64,000 bases of DNA from Chionis minor (taxonomy: Eukaryota; Chordata; Aves; Charadriiformes; Chionididae). Location: the NCBI GenBank assembly GCA_013398295.1, contig VZSF01003923.1, forward strand, positions 117,214 to 181,213, written 5' to 3'. Of the stretch, positions 11,701-23,700 are shown piece after piece (within the stretch, counting starts at the first letter, position 1; each line of letters opens with the position of its first letter). The notes under the pieces are model-generated. The model was given only the letters and a program-made list of their open reading frames with translations. It was not told the DNA's origin and searched no databases. A program made the position numbers and the translations under genes.

Positions 11701-14700
11701 AAAGAAGGTATCAATGACTTTGCAGGGCACCAGTTGAATTAGGGGGGGGTGTATGGGTAAGAAGGGGCAGATGCAGCTCGGAAACAGAGAAAAGCGTCTG
11801 CAGAAGCAGCGTTCAAATCCTACTGGCAAATAATAGATAAAACAAGGAACTTTTCCCTGCTTATCTTAATCCTCCTGTGCTCAGGAAAGCAGGAATTTGC
11901 ACATTCCTGCCAGATGCACAGAATGCAATGGAAGACAGTAGATGCCATTTCCTGTTTTTCTTCCTAATTGGAACAACTCACATTTGTGGCCTCCCCAAAG
12001 TCTCGCCTACAGTTGTGCTAATAGGAATAACAATAAAGAAAGCTGTGCTGGAGGAAAAGTGACCGACATCAGCTCCAGAGTGAAAAGGCAGAAAGCTGCT
12101 GCCCGTGCTAATCCCCGTGTACATTTGGAGAATTAAAAGAAGGAACATGGAGCAGCTGAATCCGAAGGGCTGTGCATGTGTGACTGCAGTAGAAATTATT
12201 ATCAGGCGCAGCATGCAGAACACGAACAGCAAAAGCAGTCCCGAGAGAGAGAGAAGAGGCTTGGGGATTTGACTCAAAGTTCGTGGAATTAAATGAGAAA
12301 ACATCCACTGACTGCACCAGGCTCCGGTCCAAGCCTTGGACGAGAACATCAAAGGGATGATGCAGTTTTGCCAAACTTTTGTCATCTTGTCCTGGCTGCT
12401 TGCCCTAAGTTTCCTGCACAATCAATGGAAATGGAAAGCGTGGCTGTTTGGCAGAGGATGAATTGCCTTTCGATAGACCATCTTTCTCCGCAGACTGTAG
12501 GGAAAGCCTGGGTGTAGGATGATGTTGTCTGCTGATGGTCGGCGCTGGGCATTATTAGTGTCTCCATGTCAGAACTGTAAGTTGAGAGGATTACTCAGGA
12601 CTGCGTATCCGGCACCAGCCGTGCCTGTTCTTTTGTAGCTGCTCACTTTTTGGTCACAGCTTCCACGCGACCTAATTTGATTCACACTTCAGCAAAGCCT
12701 CTGTACGAGCACGCATATTCCAGGCTGATTCAGCCAACGCGACATCTAACTTTTCGATGGCTAAATGGTGGTGGCATGAATTTCATTCCTGACCTTAAAC
12801 AAAGCCAGCAAAAGTGAGGCTGTTTCTAAATAGAAATAAAATATCCAGCTAGTGGGGAAATCATACAATTTGAGATGCTCCCTGCCAAGCCTCCACTTTA
12901 CCTTCGCTCTTGCACTGGACAGTGTAATGGATGGGGATGTTGGTTTCCACTGGTTTCCAGGCCACCTGCACTCCGTCCTCGTAGACTTCCACGATGTCAG
13001 GGGGTGGAGGGCTGGGAGGAACCTCTGTTGGGAAGAGACACAAAAACCAGTGACTGTTAGAGACAACACCGCTGTGATACCTACCTCTACACCCAGTGAT
13101 TCTCTGTTACACATATTGGGGTTTATATATTTTTTTATATATATATTTATATATATATATAAATGTATATGTTTTTATTTTTTTTAAGTGTATACACGCA
13201 CACTTAGCGGAACAGCAGTTTAACCGTGGCTAATTTAAACTCATTATTAAGATTTTGAAGTCTGGTTCTGGAACCACATGGTTACTGGAGTGTCTCTGAA
13301 TCCAGGAGAGAAACTAAAGAGAGTAGAAGAGGGAATAAACCCTGCAAAATGTGCCACAGAACCAGACAGGAAGGGCTACGGACTAGAGCAGGCAAGGGAC
13401 AGATTGTCCTCTGAACCTGTCTGCAGAAATCTCACCTCACAGCTATTCCCAGGTCACATTTTTGGGCAGAATTACTTGTAATATCTATTTCTGTAGCTAC
13501 TTTTTCACTTACCAGCTTTTCTTATGATGCAAGAGGTGGATGCTGAACCCAGGGAGTTTGTGGCCACACAGGTGTAAATACCAAAATCATCAGCACTAAC
13601 AGAGAGAATAGTTAACAGCTGGAAGTTTTTGAGCGTGGCTGAGATGAGGATCTGGCTGCTGCTGTGGACAGGTATCCCATCTGAAAAGCAGAAGATAGGA
13701 GAGATAAGTACCCTGAAAATTTAAACCAGGGTGCCCCAAACCCTCCCGGCCCCCTTATCTAGAGGTTAGGGACTCCCTAGAGGGATGTCAAGGTCACCTC
13801 TGAACCAGTCGATATGCAGGGAGGAGTGAGCCGCCGTCCGGCACGACAGCGTCACGCACTGCCCGACGGCAGCAGCCTGATCGATGAGCTCCTCAACGAA
13901 GGCAGGTGCTGCAAAGAAGAGGAAAAACAGTGATTCAGAGTGGGCAGGAGGGCTATGTGGAAAATCAGTGCATGCAGGACATCAGAAGGCATTTTTAATT
14001 GGTTCAGGAACATTTCTGGGTCGTGCTCTGGCATTCCTTTGAGCACTGGTTGGAGAATCACCTGGGCATTGGGCACACAGGTGCAGGAGCCCCATTCAGC
14101 CCCACGGATGCAGCGTGACTGCTCCTACACAATAATCCAGATGGATCTTGGAAGGTCTACAGGGAACATCTGCGTTGCCCAGCCCCGCTGGTACAGCTAA
14201 GGCAGCAGCACAGCTCAGAGGAGAGAGAGGGATCCTGTCACAGCAGGAGTTTTCTACTGGCCTGGCTTAAAAGTGGGGTCAAAGCTAAATGATAGTATTT
14301 CAAGGATGAGGGGACCAGATCAAGACAACACAAGAAGAGAGAAGAAGAGATGAAAGATGCTTGTGGAAGGAGGAAAAAAACCACACAACATCAAATCTGC
14401 TGCTCTCTCCGTGGGAAAAGTTTTCCTCTGTGTTTCTCCAGGGCTTTTTCTCTGCAGTGCCCAGGAGCTGCCAGCCTCACACACCTGCCCTTCCCAGTGC
14501 TTGGCTGGGCTCTCCTGAGTACTGGGGCATTAACCTGACCTCGGGAAATGCTCCTGCCGGAGTCAAGGGGAGACTTGCCTGAGCAAAAGCCCATGCAGCA
14601 TCGCTGCCGAGCCGTTCAGAGCTGCCCCACCAATTTGCATTTCACAGCTCTGCCTCTTACAGCAGCGTGTGTGTCCCTTACACGTGCAGGCAGGACAGGA

Positions 14701-17700
14701 GAGTAGGAATTCCCAGTTCCCTGGTTCTGCCATCCCACCCTTGGATACTCCATTTCTTCTCTTTCTAGCTTACGAATAGATTTTATTCTTCTGCGGTGGT
14801 TTCCTAGCATGGCTCCAATTTGCAACCAAGGCCACCACGAGACAGTTTTAGCAAGGACAGTTAGTTATGAAGTGAACAGTGGAGGCTGGCTCATATTGCC
14901 TGAGTTGGTCCAGGTCATCTCAAGACAATCCTTGCAGAGCCATCCTTAGAAACCACCTTCAGTCAGCACTGTCATATTCACCAGTGATACTTCACCATAA
15001 AGCTGACTGATGACTTAAGCAACAGCAATACCTTTCTCCTTTGGCATGAAGCTTGATAACTTGAATGAAGAGAGTCCCGATTTCCTCTTCAGGGTTCCTT
15101 CAGCCCCTGTTAACAGCTCTTTTTCTACTGCCTCACTTCCCAGCTCGCCAAGCTCTGTTTCAAAGAAAGGATGAGAAGTCAATTCAAGGCCATCCTTCTC
15201 CCTGTGGCATCCATTTCACAGAATCACAGAATGTTAAGGGTTGGAAGGGACCTCTGGAGATCACCTAGTCCAACCCTCCTGCCAGAGCAGGTCCACCCAC
15301 AGCAGGTTGCACAGGATGGTGTCCAGGTGGGTTTTGAATGTCTCGGAAGTCGGAGACTCCACCACCTCTCTGGGCAGCCTGTGCCAGATTTACAGCAGAG
15401 AGTTCTGCCGTTCGCACATAAATAGCTCCACAGTCACAAGTTTCTTTATTAACGAGCCTTCAGTCACCAGGGAAGGCTGTGATAGCTGTTACAAAGAGAA
15501 TGATGTGCTGGAAGAACAAGGCATATCTAGGGATGGCAGAGAAGAAAACAACAGATTCTGTTGTCCAGTGTCACCCACTTAGGTAGCCAAGGTGACTTCA
15601 CCAACTTCTCCCAGTCACTTTAGCTTTAAAGATTTGCCACGGTCGGATGATAACTGCAGAAGAAGCCGCAGCAAGGAAAGCATCATCCAGCCCTGCTCTG
15701 CTTTTCTGCAAACTCAGAGAGGGGAATTTAAGCTGCTTCCATCAGCGGCTTAACCCAGCTGACTCTGCAGGGAAGCGAGCCAGTAACAGAGGGCTAGTGG
15801 TGAAGACAGCTGATTTCATAACCTGCCACTGCCAGTTTTGCAGTCACTGTTTAACCACAGCCTCGGGTATGCTGGGCGAAAAGCAAAAGGCAGATTTAGC
15901 AGAGCTCAGTTATAGCAACAAATCTATGAAGGCGCAGAGTAAAATAATTACCTTCCTCTGCCTCTGGCTCAGGAGATGTCTTTCCTTTTAGGATTCTTGA
16001 AATATGGGCGACAGAAGCTTTTACTTTCTTCTTCAGACTCTGCTCCACTGTCTGCTCCACTGAATGAGACCTTGCATATGGTTTAAAGAGTCCTGGCTTG
16101 TAGAAGGAGCTTTTCTGTTTACCACTTGAGTCCTTTGGGGGGCCATACATTTCCTTATGACTCTCTGACCCTTTCCCCGTGGCCAGTAAATTAGTTGCCC
16201 TTGAATCCTCAGATATTTCCAAACGGTTCTTCCTGTTCTTGTCCTCTGCCTCTTCTCTGATGCACAATCTTTTATCCTTATGCAAATGTCCTGCAGGAGG
16301 TGACCTTGCCCTTTCACCAAAAGGTATAAACCTTCTACCAGTTGGTTTGGGTGAAGGCTTCTTGTAGTTCAGAAATTCAAACGGAAAATAGACAATGTCA
16401 TACAAGTCAGAGAAATTCAAATAGGCAGGCTCTACCTGCGATATGTCGAATTTTGGAGTTCCACTGCCAAGGCTGGGTGTTTCGTCTGACAGGTCTTTGA
16501 TTTTCACTAAAGAAACTTCTGGGTGTTTACCAGCGTCCTTGTTCACCGACACTTGACTGGGTCTGTTTCCAGCGTCCAAGCTATCTGTTGAGGAAACGCT
16601 CGCTTGGCTAGAAGTGGCGCTTTCAAACGCTAAGTCCTCCAGATGCTCACATTCATGAGGAACCGTCTGTGCTCCCTGCCCTTCCAGTACTACTGACTCC
16701 TCACTCCTGGCAAGATGGGGTTCTGCAAGGTTATCCAGCTCAGAGACTTCTCCTCTTTTACCTCCTGGTATGGAAGGGAAGGAGGTGTCTGTGGGTGCTT
16801 GGCTACCTGGGCCTTCATAGAACATCTCTGTGGGAGGAGAGATGTGCTTTCTGCGTTCCTCCTCACCAGAAACTGACTCTGCCCAAACATTCATCTCTTC
16901 AGAGAGGGAAACCATCTCATCCACTAAGCCCTCCAACACAGCAGACTCCTCATCACTGTAAAAAGAAGACCTGTGATGTGAGAGCTCCTGACTTTGACCC
17001 CTGCAAAGCGATGATGGTACAGCTTTTCCAGCATCACAGCTTCCACTTTCTAAGGCAACACGTCTACCTTCACCATGAACCTTTGGATGTTCCTCGTATT
17101 CTATCTCATAGACTGAAGCTGGAGCAACTTCTGGTTGTGAAGCAGTTAATACACCTGGAGGTCCACCTTCCAGAACAGCAGAAGCTCTGCCGCTGGGATA
17201 GGCAGCCCTGTGTTGCTCAGACATCTGATGTCCAGCCTTGGGGAAAGGAGCAGGCATAGTCTGTCCAGCCACTTGGCTTCCACTTGCTGTCACAACAGAT
17301 CTCACCTCACCAGGAAGTGATGCCTTTGGATGTTCTTGCTTTTCACTATCACAGATCAGAGGGAGGCCAGTATCTTGGGAGGACACAGTTCTAGCTGGGT
17401 GTCTGCTCTCCAGAACAGCAGGAACCATGCTGCTGTGTTCAGAAACCTTCTGGGCTTCAGCTCCCTCGATTTCAGCCTCATGGGCCAAACTGGGAGCAAC
17501 CTCTGTGGCAGCTGAGCTTTCACTCCTCAGGGCAGCAGGCCTCTCCTTGCTATGAGCTGACTGTTCCTTTTCAGCCCGCCGTGCTCCGTCGGAGACTGAA
17601 GTTGGCGTTGATGATGGTGGTGGGACTTTCGGAACAATGAGATGCTGTCCCTTCAAGATGGCTGTGTCTATATCAACAGGAGCCCTCTTGTGCACTTGGC

Positions 17701-20700
17701 TTTCACCATCACGGGCTGAAGGTGGAGTGATTCCTCTAATACTTGGTCCTTCACCTTCCAGGACAGCAGATCTCACCTCTTGATAGGTCTTCAGCTTCTG
17801 ATGAGCACCTTCATCAGCTGTGTGCAGAGCAGTTAGGGTACCTGGCCGTTTGCCCACCAAGACTGTAGTTGCCGGAACATTCTTAACAGGAAGTTCCCGA
17901 CTTTTGTCTTTACGTACTGGAAATGAATCGGATTCTGTTTGTGAGCCTGTTACAACAGCAGAGCTTTCGTGCTCCATGAGATCAGATTTGGCAACACTAC
18001 GAGCAGAAGTCTTCTCATGGGCATGTTTCTGCCTTTTGTCTTTCCAGGGTGCAACTGGGGCTGGCCTTTTGATAAGCAAGCTTCCACCTTTCAGATCCAG
18101 ATGGATGTCGGTACCGCGAGCAGAGTCCTGGGGCAGATACACGCCTCCCGTACCTGCAGGGGCTGACGTGGAGGTGGTCTCTGTCTGTGGGACCGTTGAA
18201 ATGGACTGTTTGCCCTCCTGAAAAGCAGTGTCCGAGGCACGGCCAGGGGAAGAGTTAGCCTCCACGCTTTCCTGGTGTTGAGCTGATGGCACAGCTACAT
18301 CTGAGCGCTGGGCAGTCAGAATGGGGCTTTTGCCTTCCAAAATTTCAACTTCTTCCTCAACGTAAGCAGCTTTTGACTTCTTCAGTAGATGTTTCCTGTT
18401 CTCGCTCCTATGAGGTGACACTGGAAGTCTCTCCAGCTGTTGCACAGAAACAGCCGGGCACCCATTACCCTCACATCGTGTGGAAGGAGGGGGCTGCTCT
18501 TCTGAACAATCCTTGCTGGCTCTCCGAAAGTCTTCTTGCTTTGAAGTGTCTACAGAACATCCCTTGCCAGGCCCAGCAGAAATGTCGCAGTGGTCACTGC
18601 CTTCAGGGCAGCTTTCCTGTGACAATATATCACAGTCTTCTTCCAAAATATCTTGTTCCCTCACTGATCTTGAGGCTCTCAGCCTGTAGTCATCCAGGGA
18701 ACGGCTTCGGCTGGCACCAGAAATGGCAGGATGTGGTGGTTTCCTTGCAGTGTCAAATGAAGCTGATTTGGTCAAGGAACCAAGCAGACTTTCCCTGTGA
18801 TCATCTCCCTCGTCAGACTTTCCTTCTTCTTCTTCCAGTTCAAACTGCTCTAGAAGGGGTTCACGGAGACCACTGAGGGGCACCTTTGAATATCCAGCTT
18901 TCCGGAAGGTCCTTCTGGCTCTGTCCAGGTGCCTTCTGAACTCCCTGCCTGGTGAGGAAGGCCCCCTTGCAGGTAACTCAGATGCTTGGCTGTAGAAAGT
19001 GCTCTTAATGACACTCTCTCTAGGAACACAGACAGATGGCTTTTCTGTCCCATCCTCAGCCTTTTCAATTCTGTCCTTATCAGATGAAAATATGTCTGTT
19101 TTTTCTTTCTGACACAGATGCGAGCTGCTTTCTGTGGAAGTCCTCACTGATTGAGGCTCAGCAGCACCACTTCTTTGGGACTGCTCTGCTTTTTCATCTC
19201 GAAGTCTGGGATGAAGCCCCTCCTCTTTCTCCTTCGAGATACTTGTCATGAGCTCTTTGCTTTCTGTAGGTGATTTGTCCCCCACCTCAGCCTTCATTGA
19301 AGCGTACTTCCTCCTCGTGGGTTTTACTGGAGGGACTAAGATTTTGGAGTGCTTTTCTTCACTTGTATGTTTTGGAGGCTCCTGATGGCTGGGTGCATCA
19401 AATACGGACAAGTGCAGTTCTGGTGTAGAACCAAAGTGCCTCTTCTTGGGGAAATGCGAGTTCTCGTTGTCTGAAGAGGAGCCACTGGTACTGGATGAAG
19501 TGCTTTCTTCAATAAGATGTCGGGAGATGGCCAGGGAGGTGTTGTCATGAGTCCTTTCTAGGATTTCTGGGATAGACCGCATTACCAGAATGGATTTATA
19601 GCACATCAGAGACCGCTGAAAGGCAAAACAAAATACAGCACAATCAGATGGAAAACTGGTGGGAGCACGGTAAAGCACATATACCAAAATGAACCTCTGA
19701 ACTCTTAAATACCACGCGTAGTAGTTTAATAACACGTTGCCACCCTTTTGTACATATTGTCAGTCCAGGTCTTATTAGCTCTTCAAGCCTTCCTCTTCTC
19801 TCATTCACAGAGGTGGAAACTATATTGACTTCAGGGGATTGAATGGGGAAGATTGTGAATGGGGAAGCAAGACTCTGCTTGAGATTTTCAAAGACAATCT
19901 GGTCCCTGACAGCAGATAGAAAAGGAGTTTTTAACAGAACACAGGTGAGAGCCGAGCTGGAGAAAATGGCCTGAAATCCATTGACTGCAGTGTGATCTAC
20001 AGTCACTTAGGCCAAGAGAAGACCTACTGTACTGTAGGAGGTAGGATTCATCTGTTCTAACTTCGGCCCTGTGAGACATCTCAGTTAAAGTTGAGCAGTT
20101 GGCCTTCCGCTCACAGCCAACAGAGAGAAACAGGAATCTTCAGAAGGCAATCAGTCCGACTATTTTAGAGAACGTCAGGAAAAGGGGAATCTTCTTGGGA
20201 TCTGTCTATAACTCAGTTCCAATTGCAAGGGCAGCTGAGGGTACCTAACTTGGACACAACCATGCGTCTTACAGGCACCTGCATGAGACCAGGTGATTTC
20301 CAGGCAGTAAAAGCCTAGATAATTTATCCCTGCCACATCCATCGACCACTCTCTCTTGGGCATATTCCCCATTCAGCCAAGCTGAGATCTCTGCTGTGCC
20401 TGCTGTCCCAGCCTGACAGACTTTAAAAGATGCAAATATAATTAAATATCTATTTATATATACCTAAAAAGAACCAAGATTGATTAAGGCCAACTCACCT
20501 GCCACTTGCTCCGAGCCACAATGAATTTGAGCTGCTTGGTATTAATGAAATGAGCTGCTTCGAGGGGGAGATTATGCTGCCAGGAGGAACGAGAGGAAAA
20601 TCATTGGTTAAATAATCCTTCCTTCTAGAATTGTTTAGTTTAGGAAAGTTACAGTAGGCCAAATGCTACAATCCCCTCATGGCTAAATTGTAGACAATCT

Positions 20701-23700
20701 CAGTTTTTCAATGATGAAAGCAAGCCCTGGTCAATGCATATCATTAAATTCCTTGTTTTTGTTGTTGTTAATTTTTTGTCTGTTCTCCGTAGCGATTTAA
20801 GGCGTTGGAAGCCATTCCTGAGCTCTCTGTAGGACAGAAAGTAGGAAACCAAGACGAAAAATAAACCAGCAAATAACGTGAAGCAGCTTTAAGAGCTGCC
20901 CCTCCAAAGGTCTTTCCCAACCTCAGTAATTTTGATGACTCTTAAGAAAGAACCAGGACAAACTTACCATGAACCACTTGTGGGAAAGACAGTCCAAAGC
21001 ACTGGGCCTGGCTCTGGTAAGAGAAAAGATCACCATTTTAGTAGTGTGTCACTTCCAACAGCAACCACAAGATCTTCCTGAAGGTCCCTGCTTCACGTGG
21101 ACACAGGCGCATGCTGTTGTGTACGTCCTTAGGCTGCTGTTCTAGAGCTGAGAAGCCAGCCAGCCACCCAGGGGCTTTCAACCCAAGGTTGAGGTGAAAC
21201 CATCCTCCTCGTTCAGTCTGGGACTCCCTGCAGAGCCTCAGGAAGACCCCATGGTGCTCAACGGGGAGCCTATTCAAGGGCGTTGACACCAGCCCTAAGG
21301 ATGACTTTGGCTCTTCAGGTGGCCAGAGCAAAAATAGCTTTGGCAACAGGCAAAAAGAATAGAAATGAAATTAAAAAGCAAGTGCCTGTGAACCTGCCTT
21401 CAAGCTGCTTTTTGTACTTGAAATGGCTTAATGAATGTGGTTAACATTATTTCATTCTCGCATAACTCCCTCTATACCAGTCCCTGCTTTTCCCACTTCT
21501 CTATGTCATTTCAGGAACTCATCTGCCTGGAGGGGTCAGGGAGTAAGGACATCACCATACCAGAAACAGGCCAACTTGGCAAATAACCAAGTTGTGTTTT
21601 GGGTAATGGGGAATAATAAAGAAGAATCAGGGCACAGCGCACCACGTCTCACACAGAGAGACGTTTCTGCTGTTCAAAACAACGGCAGCTCTGACGAGCT
21701 GAGATCCCACCACCTTTGCTCACTGGCTGCGTAGGAAACACTGGAGTGCACTCACGTGGGATGCTGCTGGAGAATCCCTTTTATAAAGTCCTTTGCATCT
21801 TCACTCAAGTGAACAAAATCAGGAATGGTCCATGAAACTTCCCCCTTCTGGATATTTAGAAGCGTTCCTCTGTCGTTCTCCCCAGCAAATGGAGACTTGC
21901 AAGTTAGGCTTATTTATTGAACACCATAAAAACAAAAGAAGACAGACTTTAGACTTTTATCGTCCGTTCAAAAGACAGAAGCACAAACGCTTACGTGAGG
22001 CTTTAAAATGCTTGAGGGACTCCACGCGTGGGACGCGCGATGGTTGTGAGCAGTGCGGCCACCAACAGGCCATCTTTCACCCCAGCGTTACATGGCACTT
22101 AACCAAACTAGGGATCCCTGTTTCACAGAGAAGGGATGGAGGGTTTGAGTTTTGCACAGCTAAGGTAGGGTGTTGGCCAAAACAGGCAAGGAGAAGACAA
22201 CCTCATCCGCCGCTCTCATGGCTAACTGCAAGGAGAGCAGCTGCCAGGTCTTCAAGCAGGGACGATGACCGAAGCCCTGAGCAACCAGGAGAGTGAGTAA
22301 AGGAGAAAAGCACAAAAGAAATTGCCCCTGTTATAGAAGGACTCAACGCTTCACTCAAATCCCTCACCTGAAGGTACTGGAGGGCCCTGACTGACAAAGA
22401 GGTATTGAATGAGTCTTTCCAAGAAAATTTATTTACCTTAAATATGTGATGACTCCAACAGCCCTGAGGAGAGAGGGAACACAAACGTCAGGCATTTGTC
22501 ACTATTTCTCCCTGCTCCTCAAGCACTCAACCCCTTTTCCTACCACTAGACACCCTTACGCCAGTAAGATCACCTTCTTTTCCCCACATTTCTGAGGAAA
22601 ATAAATCCCAGAAGCATTTTTTTTCAATTTCTTTCACTTCAATTTTTTTCATTTCACCATTTTTTAAAATTGTTCTCAAGTAATCCTCCGTTTTTAAAGC
22701 ACAGATAGAGGAGAAGATTCGAAATACTCTTTTTTGGAGCTTATTTGCCTTTTCTAGAAAGCTGCTTAGCATCATCCTCCCTAGCTGCTGCCTCTATGAA
22801 AGATCACTTTGCTACGATGCTCCTTTGCACTAATTAGCTGTCAGAGTTCAATTATAGTTGAACAAAACAGACAGAAGGAGCTTTAAAGAGCCCTGATGGG
22901 TTTTGGATTCTCGGTGTTCACTTTCGGTTTCCTGTATGGTTTTCACTACTCCATTTGCTTATGAACAATAAATGGAAATTCAGGCCACCTAGGGCAAAAG
23001 CTGTTTAGAAAGATGACAGGTTACCAGATATCGGTTGCTTTTGACACTGGCGACTGAGAAACAATTTCTGGGGCAACAAACTCTGGAGACCCGTATTTGC
23101 TGAACTGAGGCTCAAAGGGGGTGATCTTCTGGGCAAATCCAAAGTCACAGAGCTTAAGGTCTTCCCTTTCAGGATAAACCATGAGGATATTCAGCGGCTA
23201 GTAAATGAAATAAAATAAAAGGGAGAAACTTGTCTTGAAAGCAGGCAATATTTTCAGTTGTAAGTAAGACTAACTCAAATAGAGAACGCCCATTCCTTGA
23301 CCGACAAGAGGCTACGATAAACTGGACCCACCATTGCACCTTACCTTAATGTCCAAATGAAGGACGTTGTTATCGTGAAGATACTTTATTCCTTCCAAAA
23401 TTTGCTTGACATACAATTTGACCTAAAAATTAAATCAATTATTAAAAAATTAATAAACATTAATAGTAAATAAAAGGGTCTCTGATTCTGCCAACATTTT
23501 TAATATATGAGAGATTGAACTAGAAATACTTTTAAAACTAGAATGAACTTCTTATGTTAGTCTTGCAGTTGAAATAAGATGTGAACCAAACGTTACCCCA
23601 TGGAATGAAACTGTGCATCGTGTGTGCCCTGCTGGAGCCTTCTGTATGTGAAAGAGCTTTAAAAAACTTTAAAAACTTTAAAAGACTTTAAAAAACACAA

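Larger units (their letters stand above)
7098..12901 (-). other. OBSCN: Introns of kinase 2 and FN3 region
   Basis: The non-exon parts of this span hold only simple repeats. The largest gap is 10906-12901. No antisense or nested gene is visible. Confidence 0.6.

Noticed and set aside
16669..18876. Several plus-strand open frames of 130-196 codons (16669-17259, 17820-18221, 18286-18876)
   Set aside because: They are antisense shadows of the giant OBSCN exon, which has strong splice, frame and homology support on the minus strand.
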